Shown: positions 38,299 through 47,196, numbered from the stretch's first letter. The stretch is DNA of 64,000 bases from Duganella sp. CF402 (GCF_900109645.1 NZ_FOBG01000001.1:3958365-4022364); one strand, 5' to 3'. The notes: a model not told the origin generated them from the letters alone. Program-made: numbers and translations.

Positions 38299-39627
38299 TC
38301 ATTGCCCCGAGCGCTGGCGCGCCATCAGCTTGCCCGATTCGTTACCCTCTTCGCCACCCTTACCGTCGTATAGCAAATAATCGAAAACCTCGGCCACCTT
38401 GACCTTGACCACCTGGCCGCTGTGCAAAGTGGGGATCTGCGCAGGCTCACTGTTAAGCAGGCCGACAATCTCTTTTTCGCCCCACTGGGTGACCTCCACC
38501 CACATCCATTCCCGGCCTCCATCCGGTATGGCGAAAGGCGCCTTGACCAGGATGTATTCGCCAGGACGCAGGCCGGCATTGAATCGCTGGCCCAATGCCG
38601 GCAGTTTGGCTTTGGCCGCATTGCTTGCTGCCAGAATCGCATCCGTGTGCTTGACCATTTGCAGCGTATCGGTAAATCCGAACAGTGATGCAAACAAGGC
38701 GGTCTGCCGTGCATAGCGATCCGGCCCCGGATAAGCGTCAAAGCCGATCTCCATCAAACGGTTGTTCGGATCCCCATCCTCAGGCTGGCCTTTGTACAAC
38801 GATAGCTGCGCCACCGCCTTCGCATTATCGGCCAGGGATGGCAACTGCGCGTTTCGAATGGATTTCAGATCAAGCGTCAGCGCGCCGTTCTTGCCGACTG
38901 CCGCGCCTTCCGCCAGGGCCTGCGCAAGCAGGTTGATGAGATTCCCCGCCTGATTATTCTGCGAGTGGGCGACATCATTGACCACCAGATCCGGCAGACC
39001 AAATTTGGCCATGCCGAGGGTAATCTCGCGCAGCAGCTTATCGCCTTGGTAAGCGTGAATGACGGTGTGTCGGGCGACGTTCGGAATATCGCCCTTCCAG
39101 CCTTCGACGCGACGCTTGCGCCATTCGGGGGCGGTGAAAATTTCACGCGTCTCCTCGTCCCAGATGAAACCACCGGTTTGCTCGGCCACTTGCAACAGCA
39201 AGCTACCGGCTGCGCGCAAACCGGTATAGGTCGGCGACGCTGGCACGCGGAACTCCAACACCAGCGCCAGCTGCGCCAGTTGCAACTCCTCCGCTTGGGC
39301 AGTACTCAAGCCACGTCCGAAATACTGGATCATCTTCAGGTCGGGCGGAGCGTAGGTCTTCTGGACGGTGTCGTCCAAAGTGGCAACCACCTGCGCCGCC
39401 GCTGGCTCCTGCGACAATTGCGTCACCAGCGCCAGAGTGCCGCCCTGTTGCGCCACCGAGGCTTTCAGCGCGGCCAACGGTTCCGCCGCCGGCGCTTTTG
39501 CATAGTAAATCGCATACACAAAACTGACCGGCCCCTTCAACGGCGCTCCCGCCTGGAACACCTCCACCGCCCAAGCCATCGGTGCAAAACACATCAGCAG
39601 CAGAAACAGGGAACGAATGGCAGGCAT
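38299..39627 (-). CDS. Secreted protein with C-terminal DUF2314-like domain
   Basis: A 442-residue protein with a signal peptide (cleavage expected after MAWA, residue 20). The long middle region is unrecognised. Residues about 345-425 fit DUF2314: GEYILVKAPFAIPDGGREWM, then WVEVTQW and GQVVKVKVAEVFDYLLYDGK. DUF2314 is usually a small stand-alone domain of unknown function, so the large exported N-terminal part is noteworthy. The region before it (39628-39764) is non-coding, with nothing I recognise. Confidence 0.8.
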   Translation of the reverse strand: MPAIRSLFLLLMCFAPMAWAVEVFQAGAPLKGPVSFVYAIYYAKAPAAEPLAALKASVAQQGGTLALVTQLSQEPAAAQVVATLDDTVQKTYAPPDLKMIQYFGRGLSTAQAEELQLAQLALVLEFRVPASPTYTGLRAAGSLLLQVAEQTGGFIWDEETREIFTAPEWRKRRVEGWKGDIPNVARHTVIHAYQGDKLLREITLGMAKFGLPDLVVNDVAHSQNNQAGNLINLLAQALAEGAAVGKNGALTLDLKSIRNAQLPSLADNAKAVAQLSLYKGQPEDGDPNNRLMEIGFDAYPGPDRYARQTALFASLFGFTDTLQMVKHTDAILAASNAAKAKLPALGQRFNAGLRPGEYILVKAPFAIPDGGREWMWVEVTQWGEKEIVGLLNSEPAQIPTLHSGQVVKVKVAEVFDYLLYDGKGGEEGNESGKLMARQRSGQ

Positions 39628-39764
39628 GGCGGTCTCAGGAAAATAAGTATCCCCGCATTATGCCGACTTCCTCAGTGAGTTAGCAAATAAGCAGCAAACA
39701 TCGAGCAGGCGCCTCTCCTCGATACTGATAGCCGACAGGCGCCTTAGTCGCTTGCTGCAGCCGC

Positions 39765-41213
39765 TTACTCCGCCTTGGTCTGCGCCGCCCAGGCCTTGGT
39801 GTCGGCCAGGATTTTATCGAGGCGGGCGCGGTCGTAGACGGTGCCGTGGCTGATGACGGTGCGGATCTTGCGCGTGGCGCCGATGTCTTTCAGCGGATTC
39901 GCATCCAGCACCAGCACGTCGGCCGCCTTGCCCGCTTCCAGCGCGCCGTAGTGATCCAGCTTGCCGAGGAAGCGCGGGCCGTTGATCACCGCCGATTGCA
40001 GCGCCTGCACCGGCGTCAAGCCGTAGTTCACGTACAGCCCGATTTCATCATGCAGCGCCTGGCCCGGATAATCGTACGAATTCAGGAAGCCCGCATCGGT
40101 GCCGGCGATGATGCTGACGCCTTCCTGCTGCAGGATAGGCAGCAGCGAGGCCGATTTCTCGAATACCGCCTTGCGCTGCGCAATCGCCGCCGCGTCGTCC
40201 TGCGCCGCGCGCTTCACGCGCCAGTCGTAGGTGGCACGCAAGCCCTTGCCGATGTACTGCAAGGCCTCGTCATGGACGTGATCCTCCATGTCCAGATACG
40301 CCACCACGCGCGACACCGACAAGGTCGGCACCACCGCTGTGCCCTTGGACGCCATGTAGCGGAACGACGCGCGCGCCGTCGCCTCATCATACGAATCCAG
40401 GCTTTGTTTGGAGGCTTCCTTGCCGGTCAGCTTGCCGGCGGCGACCAGGTCGGTCAGCTCCTGCTCACGCGGCGTCGACGCGCGCAGCAGGTAGGATTGG
40501 TGCTCCACCGTGCCGAGGCCGGCATCGAACATGGTCTTCAGGGTCAGCTGCACCGGGATGTGGCCCGAGGTGCGCATGCCGCGCTCCTTGGCCTGGCGCA
40601 GCGCTTCCAGGTAAATCTCCGGCTTCAGGGTGTTCTCGGTGATCTTGACGAAGTCCACCTTCTGCGCCTGCAGCTTGTCCAGCGCGCGGCTCACTTCTTC
40701 CGGCGTGCCGACTTCGATGGTGCCCTTCCATAGCGGCTTGTAGCCTTCCAGCTTGGCGGCCGAGGTGAAGATGGTCGGGCCTTCCAGCTTGCGCTGATTG
40801 ACCTCATCGCGCCATTGCAGCACGGTGTCCGGCAAGTCGCCCGAGCAATCGCGCACAGCGGTGATGCCGTAGGCCAGGTACAGCTGCAGCAAATGCTTGT
40901 TCTCTTCAATCAGGGCCGGGCCGCCGCCGAAGTGCACGTGGGTGTCCCACAGGCCCGGCATCACATACTTGCCCGGCAGGCTGATGGTCTTTTTGGCTGC
41001 GTAGTTGACCAGCTGCTTGTCGTCCACCACCGCCAGGATGGTGTCGCCCTTGAGCACCACCGACTTGCCCGTGACCGCCTTGCCGCCGGCAACGTCGATC
41101 AGGGTGGCCTTGGTCAGCACCAGGTCGGCCGCGATTTTATCCGCTGCATGAGCCGCGCTCAGCAGTCCCAGCGCCAGCATCGCGCCACTTAATTGCTTAA
41201 AGGAAATGTCCAT
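39765..41213 (-). CDS. Exported amidohydrolase-family protein
   Basis: A 482-residue metal-dependent hydrolase of the imidazolonepropionase/prolidase-like amidohydrolase group with a signal peptide (ends near AHA, residue 23). The N-terminal metal motif is PGLWDTHVHFGGG, followed by further metal/catalytic regions TSGHIPVQL, GLGTVEHQSYLL and IIAGTDAGFLNSYDYPGQ. Relatives act on Xaa-Pro dipeptides or amidated compounds in the periplasm; the actual substrate is unknown. Its ATG overlaps the stop of the upstream ABC ATPase gene by one base (TGATG). Confidence 0.9.
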   Translation of the reverse strand: MDISFKQLSGAMLALGLLSAAHAADKIAADLVLTKATLIDVAGGKAVTGKSVVLKGDTILAVVDDKQLVNYAAKKTISLPGKYVMPGLWDTHVHFGGGPALIEENKHLLQLYLAYGITAVRDCSGDLPDTVLQWRDEVNQRKLEGPTIFTSAAKLEGYKPLWKGTIEVGTPEEVSRALDKLQAQKVDFVKITENTLKPEIYLEALRQAKERGMRTSGHIPVQLTLKTMFDAGLGTVEHQSYLLRASTPREQELTDLVAAGKLTGKEASKQSLDSYDEATARASFRYMASKGTAVVPTLSVSRVVAYLDMEDHVHDEALQYIGKGLRATYDWRVKRAAQDDAAAIAQRKAVFEKSASLLPILQQEGVSIIAGTDAGFLNSYDYPGQALHDEIGLYVNYGLTPVQALQSAVINGPRFLGKLDHYGALEAGKAADVLVLDANPLKDIGATRKIRTVISHGTVYDRARLDKILADTKAWAAQTKAE

Positions 41214-41938
41214 CAGTGAATTATACGGGCAAGAAAGTCGCGTGCGCGCTCCGTTTGCGGCGCGTGGAAAAACTCATCCTTGCCGGTATCCTCCAGAATG
41301 CTGCCGTGGTCCATGAACACCACGCGGTTGGCCACCTTGCGCGCAAAACCCATCTCGTGGGTGACCACCATCATGGTCATGCCCTCCTGCGCCAGGCCGA
41401 CCATCACATCCAGCACTTCGTTGATCATTTCCGGGTCCAGCGCCGAGGTTGGCTCGTCGAACAGCATGGCGATCGGGTCCATCGCCAGCGCGCGGGCGAT
41501 CGCCACGCGCTGCTGCTGGCCGCCGGACAGCTGGGCCGGGAACTTGTCCTGGTGCGCCAGCAGGCCGACACGGTCGAGGTAATGCAGGCCGCGCTCGACG
41601 GCTTCGTCCTTGCTGCGGCCCAGCACCTTGATCTGCCCGAGCGTCAGGTTGTCGCGCACTGATAAATGCGGGAACAGCTCGAAATTCTGGAACACCATGC
41701 CGATACGTGCCCGCAGCGCCGGCAAATCCGTGCCCTTGGCGCCAACCGAGGTGCCATCCACGCTGATTTCCCCCTGCTGGAACGGTTCCAGTCCATTGAC
41801 GGTCTTAATCAATGTGGACTTGCCGGAACCGGACGGTCCGCAAATCACCATGACATCACCTTTTTCGACCCGGGTGCTGCAATCTTTCAGCACCTGGAAT
41901 TGCCCATACCACTTGCTGATATTTTTGATTTCGATCAT
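41213..41938 (-). CDS. Polar-amino-acid-type ABC transporter ATP-binding protein (orphan)
   Basis: A 241-residue ABC ATPase of the GlnQ/GltL class: Walker A GPSGSGKST (about 32-40), signature LSGGQQQRVAIARALA, Walker B IAMLFDEPTSALDP and the switch His in VTHEMGFA. The ATG at 41938 (MIEIKNISKWYGQFQVL) is the family start; the frame runs upstream to 42040 but without family resemblance. No permease or binding-protein gene is nearby; it is followed, with one-base overlap, by the exported amidohydrolase, and is divergent from a glutamate/dicarboxylate symporter. Confidence 0.92.
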   Translation of the reverse strand: MIEIKNISKWYGQFQVLKDCSTRVEKGDVMVICGPSGSGKSTLIKTVNGLEPFQQGEISVDGTSVGAKGTDLPALRARIGMVFQNFELFPHLSVRDNLTLGQIKVLGRSKDEAVERGLHYLDRVGLLAHQDKFPAQLSGGQQQRVAIARALAMDPIAMLFDEPTSALDPEMINEVLDVMVGLAQEGMTMMVVTHEMGFARKVANRVVFMDHGSILEDTGKDEFFHAPQTERARDFLARIIH

Positions 41939-42127
41939 AGGAAAATAGATTATTTTGCTGGCAGTTGCGCGCTTGACAGCGCCCTTGCCCACAAGGATAC
42001 TGCGGAACTTGCCAATAGTTTCAGCAGCCGGCGCACCCAAAACCGGCTGTCGCCATAAGAATAATGCAGTGACTACCCAGCTCGCTGTAAAGGCTCAAAG
42101 AGACACTACCACAGGAAACCTCAGAAT

Positions 42128-43372
42128 ATGAACAAACAAAGCCGATTGACCACGTACATCCTGATCGGGCTGGCGCTAGGCATCATCACCGGTTATTTCG
42201 CCCACGACAACCTGGCCAATCCGACCGGCTTTGCCGACACGATGGCGCTGATTACCACGCTGTTCCTGCGCCTGATTAAAATGATTATCGCCCCGCTGGT
42301 GTTCTCCACGCTGGTGTGCGGCATCGCCAAGATGGGCGATGCGACCGCCGTCGGCCGCGTCGGCGTCAAGACGCTGGGCTGGTTCTTCATCGCTTCGGTG
42401 ATGTCGCTGAGCCTGGGCCTGGTGCTGGTCAACATCTTCCGTCCGGGCGACGCGCTGCTGGGCCACATGGCCGCCACCGCCGCCAAGGCCGACCTGGCCA
42501 CCTCCAGCCTGACGCTGAAAGACTTCGTCACCCACCTGGTGCCGTCGTCCATCGTCGATGGTATGGCCAAGAATGAAATCCTGCAGATCGTGATCTTCTC
42601 GCTGTTCTTCGGCTCGGCCGCTGCGGCCGTGGGTCCGAAAGCCAACGCGCTGGTCGAAGCACTGGACGGCGTGGCGCACGTGATGCTGAAAGTCACCGGC
42701 TACGTGATGAAGTTCGCACCGTTCGCCGTGTTTGCGGCGGTGGCGGGCACCATCGCCAAGAGCGGCCTCGGCGTGCTGTCGACCTATGGCGTATTCATGG
42801 CCGAGTTCTACTTCGGCATCGCGCTGCTGTGGGCGCTGCTGATCTTCATCGGCTTCCTGTTCCTGAAAGGCCGCGTATTCGCGCTGATGAAAGAGATGCG
42901 CAGCCCGGCGCTGCTGGCGTTCTCGACCGCGTCGAGCGAAGCGGCGTATCCGAAAACGCTGGAAGGCCTGGAGCGTTTCGGCGTGCGCAACCGCATCGCC
43001 TCGTTCGTGCTGCCGATCGGCTACTCGTTCAACCTTGATGGTTCGATGATGTACTGCACCTTCGCCACCGTGTTCATCGCGCAGGCGTACGGCATTGAAA
43101 TGTCGCTGGGCCAGCAGATGACCATGATGGCGGTGCTGATGCTGACCTCGAAAGGCATGGCCGGCGTGCCGCGCGCCTCGCTGGTGGTGATCGCCGCGAC
43201 GCTGGGCCAGTTCAACATTCCGGAAGCGGGCATGCTGCTGCTGCTGGGCATCGACCACTTCCTCGACATGGCGCGCTCCGCGACCAACGTCATCGGCAAC
43301 GGCATCGCCACCGCCGTGGTGGCGAAGTGGGAAGGCGAGATGGATCCGCCGAAGCAAGCCGAAGCGGCGTAA
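42128..43372 (+). CDS. Dicarboxylate/amino-acid:cation symporter (DAACS family)
   Basis: A 414-residue secondary transporter of the GltP/DctA family. Characteristic parts are the serine-rich substrate loop FSTASSEAAYPKTLEGLERF (re-entrant HP1), YSFNLDGSMMYCTFATVFIA and SKGMAGVPRASLVVIAATLG (HP2), and DHFLDMARSATNVIGNGIA with the Asp and Arg that set substrate choice. It would import glutamate, aspartate or C4-dicarboxylates. AGGAAA precedes the start and a strong terminator follows. Confidence 0.95.
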   Translation: MNKQSRLTTYILIGLALGIITGYFAHDNLANPTGFADTMALITTLFLRLIKMIIAPLVFSTLVCGIAKMGDATAVGRVGVKTLGWFFIASVMSLSLGLVLVNIFRPGDALLGHMAATAAKADLATSSLTLKDFVTHLVPSSIVDGMAKNEILQIVIFSLFFGSAAAAVGPKANALVEALDGVAHVMLKVTGYVMKFAPFAVFAAVAGTIAKSGLGVLSTYGVFMAEFYFGIALLWALLIFIGFLFLKGRVFALMKEMRSPALLAFSTASSEAAYPKTLEGLERFGVRNRIASFVLPIGYSFNLDGSMMYCTFATVFIAQAYGIEMSLGQQMTMMAVLMLTSKGMAGVPRASLVVIAATLGQFNIPEAGMLLLLGIDHFLDMARSATNVIGNGIATAVVAKWEGEMDPPKQAEAA

Positions 43373-43384
43373 GCCTCAAGCAAC

Positions 43385-43411
43385 AAAGCCACCGTCCGGT
43401 GGCTTTTTTTT
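43385..43411 (+). terminator. Rho-independent terminator after the symporter gene
   Basis: AAAGCCACCG/CGGTGGCTTT with a two-base centre followed by eight Ts, 12 bases after the stop codon. It also abuts the stop of the convergent small gene, where it has a weaker T-run. Confidence 0.9.
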
Positions 43412-43413
43412 CG

Positions 43414-43614
43414 TCACAACCAAGTCCGCTTCCCCTCCGGCTTGGCCCCCATCTCGCGCAGCCTGCGCCGCAGGCGGGCGTTGTCAAAGAGTGTTCCGAT
43501 CAAGGTCAGCAAAACGATAATATTGAGCGCATCGCTACCGAAGAATCTGAAAAATAGCGCCGCGCCGCCCGCGCACAGCAGGCCAGTAATCAGTAACGCC
43601 AGGTTATCTTTCAT
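43414..43614 (-). CDS. Small membrane protein of unknown function (pair member 2)
   Basis: A 66-residue protein with two hydrophobic helices (about 6-25 and 28-44) and a very basic C-terminal tail (ARLRRRLREMGAKPEGKRTW). It overlaps the upstream gene by four bases (ATGA), so the two are translationally coupled. It is not a family I recognise. The pair is visibly less GC-rich than its neighbours, which suggests later acquisition. Confidence 0.75.
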   Translation of the reverse strand: MKDNLALLITGLLCAGGAALFFRFFGSDALNIIVLLTLIGTLFDNARLRRRLREMGAKPEGKRTWL

Positions 43615-44000
43615 TTTTTCCCCCGCTTGTAAATCTCAGGGTGATGCATCAGGACTGCCGCTAACCAAGGACGATGCAAGCGATTCTGCCGAGCATTAAA
43701 TAACACGTCGGCAATCGAAGTACCTCCAGCTAACGTCCGTCCCGTGGCGACGGCTATGCTGCCTATCACCGCGCCGACATAGTACGAAGCGCTCATTGCC
43801 CAAATCGTTGCCAATTTTTCGCCGCGTATTCCGGCCCCGATCATCTCCCGAACGGTAATCTTTTTCCCAAATTTCTCCACCAACCCTACCAGTGTCATGG
43901 CGGATCCGACCGCCAGCTGAACATTGCCATATAGGCTTTCTGGCGCTGGTAGTCCTAACGCATCCATATTCTCTTTGAAGTATTTGTAAAAGTCCGACAT
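43611..44000 (-). CDS. Small protein of unknown function (pair member 1)
   Basis: A 129-residue protein with Gly/Ala-rich, moderately hydrophobic stretches (LYGNVQLAVGSAMTLVGLVE and SASYYVGAVIGSIAVATGRT), which are glycine-zipper-like and may insert in or touch the membrane. The C-terminus is His/Lys-rich. No signal peptide is evident. The start at 44000 has a strong GGAGG site four bases upstream, and that site is entirely inside the inverted repeat at 44005-44032. I do not recognise the family; a toxin-like or membrane-associated role is only a guess. Confidence 0.75.
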   Translation of the reverse strand: MSDFYKYFKENMDALGLPAPESLYGNVQLAVGSAMTLVGLVEKFGKKITVREMIGAGIRGEKLATIWAMSASYYVGAVIGSIAVATGRTLAGGTSIADVLFNARQNRLHRPWLAAVLMHHPEIYKRGKK

Positions 44001-44004
44001 AAGT

Positions 44005-44032
44005 CCTCCGATGTAAAAGGTGTCATCGGAGG
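44005..44032 (-). promoter_or_regulatory. Shine-Dalgarno-sequestering hairpin upstream of the small gene pair
   Basis: On the minus strand CCTCCGATG (44032-44024) is followed by a ten-base A/T-rich loop and then CATCGGAGG (44013-44005), a perfect nine-base stem. The GGAGG of the second arm is the ribosome binding site for the ATG at 44000. If transcribed, the hairpin would hide the site. The same symmetry could alternatively be a protein operator. The rest of 44001-44187 is described under the neighbouring sites. Confidence 0.65.
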
Positions 44033-44126
44033 GTAGCTCTCAAAGGCATCATGCGCTTTGCGGCGGGTCATGGCAAGCAAGCGGGGCGGTTGGAGGGAAT
44101 TGTTAGCCAACTTGGTGGTTTTCGTA

Positions 44127-44142
44127 ATTGCGACACCGCAAT
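44127..44142. promoter_or_regulatory. Inverted repeat ATTGCG-ACAC-CGCAAT upstream of GH43
   Basis: A six-base perfect dyad with a four-base centre lies about 20 bp before a GATAAT -10-like box (44162-44167) and 46 bp before the GH43 ATG. It sits near the -35 region, as an operator would. A GGAGA ribosome site precedes the start at 44188. Confidence 0.45.
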
Positions 44143-44187
44143 GCGTGATGCACCATCTGGGGATAATTCTACCGAGATGGAGACGAT

Positions 44188-45756
44188 ATGACTGCTACCC
44201 GGCGCGCTGCGCTTAAGACTCTGCTCGCCGGCGCCGCCGTCGCGCCGCAATTGGCGCTCGCCGCGCCGGAACCGAAATGGGGGCGCGGCGTCGAGGGCCA
44301 GCGCAAAGCCGATCTGGGCAACGGCACTTACCTCAATCCCATCCTTGCCGGCGACCATCCCGATCCCACCATCCTCAAGGACGGCGACGATTACTACATG
44401 ACGTTTTCGTCCTTCCTCTCCTACCCCGGCGTCATCATCTGGCACTCGCAAGACCTTGTGAACTGGCAGCCTATCGGCCCGGCCCTCACCAAGCCGCTCG
44501 GCAGCATCTGGGCGATGGACCTGATCAAACACAAGGGCCGCTACTACATCTACATCCCCGCCGGCGACAGCATCCACGTCATCTGGGCCGATAACATCAA
44601 AGGCCCGTGGAGCGATCCGATCGACCTCAAAATCCAGGGCGCCATCGATCCCGGTCACGCGGTCGGCGAAGACGGCAAACGCTACCTGTTCGTCAACGGC
44701 GTGCGCCGCATCGGCCTCACCGATGACGGCCTCGCCACCGTCGGCAAGCTGGAAAAAGTCTACGAACCGTGGCGCTACCCTGCCGACTGGGTGGTCGAGA
44801 TGTTCGCCCCCGAAGGCCCCAAGCTGCTCAAGCGCGGCGAATGGTTCTACCTCGTGATGGCCGTCGGCGGCACCTCCGGCCCAGCGACCAGCCACATGGT
44901 GATCGCCGCCCGCTCGCGCTCCATCCACGGCCCGTGGGAAAACCATCCGCAGAACCCACTGGTGCGCACCAAAAGCGCCGATGAAAAATGGTGGTCGCGC
45001 GGTCACGCCACGCTGGTCGAAGGCCCTGCCGGCGATTGGTGGATGGTCTATCACGGCTACGAAAACGGCTACCGCACGCTGGGCCGCCAATGCCTGCTCG
45101 AACCAATCGAGTGGACCAGGGACGGCTGGTTCAAAGCCAAAGGCGGCGATCTGTCCGCACCACTGCCGATGCCGAAAAAAGGCAAGGCAGTCCAGCACAA
45201 CTTCGCCAAGTCCGACGAGTTCAAGACGCTGAAATTCGGCGTGCAATGGAGCTTCTTCAATCCGGGACCGGACGAGATGAAGCGCGTGCAGCACACGCCA
45301 GGCGCGCTGGCCATCAAAGGCAAAGGCACCTCGCCGGCCGACTCCTCGCCGCTGACCTTCATCACCGGCGACCGCGCCTACGAAGCCACCATCACGCTCG
45401 ATATCGGCGCCGATGCGGAAGGCGGCCTGCTACTGCACTACAACGAACGCGCCTACGTCGGCATCGGCTTCACGCCGACGCAGATGAAAACCTTCGCGCA
45501 CTCGCAGGAGCAAAGCTGGATGAGGGAGAAGATGGACGTCTCCACCGTCCACATACGCGTGAAGAACGATCAGCACAACGTGACGTTCCATTACTCGCTG
45601 GACGGGAAGAACTGGGTGCAGCATTCGTGGCAGCTGGAAGTCTCCGGCCTGCACCACAATGTGTTTGGTGGTTTCCTCAGCCTGCAACCCGGCGTGTACT
45701 GCGCGGGTGCAGGCGTGGTGACGCTGCGCGATTTCAAATATCGCGCATTGGCTTAA
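44188..45756 (+). CDS. Glycoside hydrolase family 43 enzyme, Tat-exported
   Basis: A 522-residue predicted xylosidase/arabinosidase-type hydrolase. The N-terminus has a twin-arginine signal (TRRAALKTLLAGAAVAPQLA). The five-bladed propeller opens with NPILAGDHPDPTILKDG, where Asp59 is the expected catalytic base; Glu209 in FAPEGPKLL is the expected acid, and Asp113 in IWAMDLIKHKG is a candidate pKa modulator. The C-terminal part (about 330-520) looks like the beta-sandwich that follows GH43 xylosidases. It would cleave arabino- or xylo-oligosaccharides outside the cytoplasm. No sugar transporter or regulator gene is adjacent. Confidence 0.9.
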   Translation: MTATRRAALKTLLAGAAVAPQLALAAPEPKWGRGVEGQRKADLGNGTYLNPILAGDHPDPTILKDGDDYYMTFSSFLSYPGVIIWHSQDLVNWQPIGPALTKPLGSIWAMDLIKHKGRYYIYIPAGDSIHVIWADNIKGPWSDPIDLKIQGAIDPGHAVGEDGKRYLFVNGVRRIGLTDDGLATVGKLEKVYEPWRYPADWVVEMFAPEGPKLLKRGEWFYLVMAVGGTSGPATSHMVIAARSRSIHGPWENHPQNPLVRTKSADEKWWSRGHATLVEGPAGDWWMVYHGYENGYRTLGRQCLLEPIEWTRDGWFKAKGGDLSAPLPMPKKGKAVQHNFAKSDEFKTLKFGVQWSFFNPGPDEMKRVQHTPGALAIKGKGTSPADSSPLTFITGDRAYEATITLDIGADAEGGLLLHYNERAYVGIGFTPTQMKTFAHSQEQSWMREKMDVSTVHIRVKNDQHNVTFHYSLDGKNWVQHSWQLEVSGLHHNVFGGFLSLQPGVYCAGAGVVTLRDFKYRALA

Positions 45757-45759
45757 CGC

Positions 45760-47181
45760 TTAGTTCTGCTCGGCGTAGGTCTTCACCAGCTCGTGCAGGA
45801 ACACGCGGCCTTCCATCAGCGACTGCACGCCGATGTACTCGTTCAGGCCGTGGATGTTGCCCAGGTCCGGCGTCAGGAAAATCCCGCTGATGCCGTAGGT
45901 CGGGATGCCGGCCGCATTGAGGAACTGGCCGTCGGTGGCGCCGGACTGCAGGATCGGCATCACCGGCACGCCAGGCCACATCTTCGCGGTCAGCTTTTCA
46001 ACCGGCTCCATGATGGCGCGGGTCAGCGGAGGCGGCGCCGAGTTCTCGCCACGGATTTCCAGCGTCTCCACCTTCACCGCAGGATCGTTGATCGCATTGA
46101 CCAGCGCCTGGCGCACCGTCTCCTGCGTCACACCGGGGAAGATGCGGCAGTTGACGTTGGCGCGCGCGCGCTGCGGCAGTGCGTTGGTGGCGTGGCCGGC
46201 ATCCAGCATGGTCGCCACACAGGTGGTGTGCAGCATGGCGGCCCAGCTGGCGTCTGCACTCGACACCGTGGCCACCGCTTTCGCATCCTGCGGATTCTGC
46301 ACCACGGTCTTCATCGCATCGGCGATCTCTTTGTGCCCCGCTTCCAACTGGATCTTGGCCATCGCGTTCAGGTAGCCCTTGCTGCCGTCGGTCAGCTGGA
46401 TCGGGAACTCGTAGCCCTGCACTTTCGACAGCGCACCGGCCAGATGATAAATGGCGTTGTCCTTCATCGGGCGCGAGCTGTGGCCGCCGCGATTCGTCAC
46501 TTCGAGACGATAGTTCTGCGACACCTTCTCGCCCGCCTGCACCGTCATCGTGATGCGCTTGCCGGCAGCGTTCAGTTCACCGCCGGCGCCTTCGTTCAGC
46601 GCATAGCCGGCGTCGATCAGTTCACGGCGATTCTTGGTCAGCCATTCCGCGCCGTTGAAGGCGCCGGAGGTCTCTTCGCCGCAGGTCAGCGCCATTTTCA
46701 GCGTGTGGCGCGGCTTGTAGCCTTCCTGCTTGAAGCGGATCAGCGAATCAGCCCAGATGGCCGCTTGCGCCTTGTCGTCCACCACGCCGCGTGCGTAGAA
46801 CTTACCGTCTTCTTCGATCAGCGTGAATGGATCGCGGGTCCAGTCTTCGCGCTTGGCTTCCACCACGTCGATGTGGGCCAGCAGCAGGATGGCTTTCGCC
46901 TTCGGATCACGGCCCGGCAGCACGGCCACCAGACCGCCCTCTTTCGGATGCGCAGGATCGGCAAACAGGTGCAGGTCCGACTCCGGGAAGCCCGCAGTCT
47001 TCAGGCGCGCCGCGATGCGCTCAGCGGCCAGCGTGCAGCTGCCGGAGGACAGCGTGGTATTGGTTTCGAGCAGCTCTTTGTAGAGGGCGCGGAACTGCTG
47101 TTCGGTAGGATCGGCAGCGTAAGCACTTTGTACGCATGCCAGCATGGCGGTTACTGCACCCAACACAAAACGAGACTTCAT
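45760..47181 (-). CDS. Secreted M20-family metallopeptidase
   Basis: A 473-residue di-zinc peptidase with a signal peptide (cleavage near QSAYA, residue 22). M20 landmarks are LLAHIDVVEAKREDWTRDPF, YARGVVDDKAQAAIW, LTCGEETSGAFNGAEWL and NRGGHSSRPMKDNAIYHL, the last in the dimerisation domain. The metal-binding His, Asp and Glu residues are all present. Relatives release amino acids from peptides or carnosine-like dipeptides in the periplasm. It lies 15 bp downstream of the ABC exporter on the same strand. Confidence 0.92.
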   Translation of the reverse strand: MKSRFVLGAVTAMLACVQSAYAADPTEQQFRALYKELLETNTTLSSGSCTLAAERIAARLKTAGFPESDLHLFADPAHPKEGGLVAVLPGRDPKAKAILLLAHIDVVEAKREDWTRDPFTLIEEDGKFYARGVVDDKAQAAIWADSLIRFKQEGYKPRHTLKMALTCGEETSGAFNGAEWLTKNRRELIDAGYALNEGAGGELNAAGKRITMTVQAGEKVSQNYRLEVTNRGGHSSRPMKDNAIYHLAGALSKVQGYEFPIQLTDGSKGYLNAMAKIQLEAGHKEIADAMKTVVQNPQDAKAVATVSSADASWAAMLHTTCVATMLDAGHATNALPQRARANVNCRIFPGVTQETVRQALVNAINDPAVKVETLEIRGENSAPPPLTRAIMEPVEKLTAKMWPGVPVMPILQSGATDGQFLNAAGIPTYGISGIFLTPDLGNIHGLNEYIGVQSLMEGRVFLHELVKTYAEQN

Positions 47182-47196
47182 GGTCGATCCCTTAAA

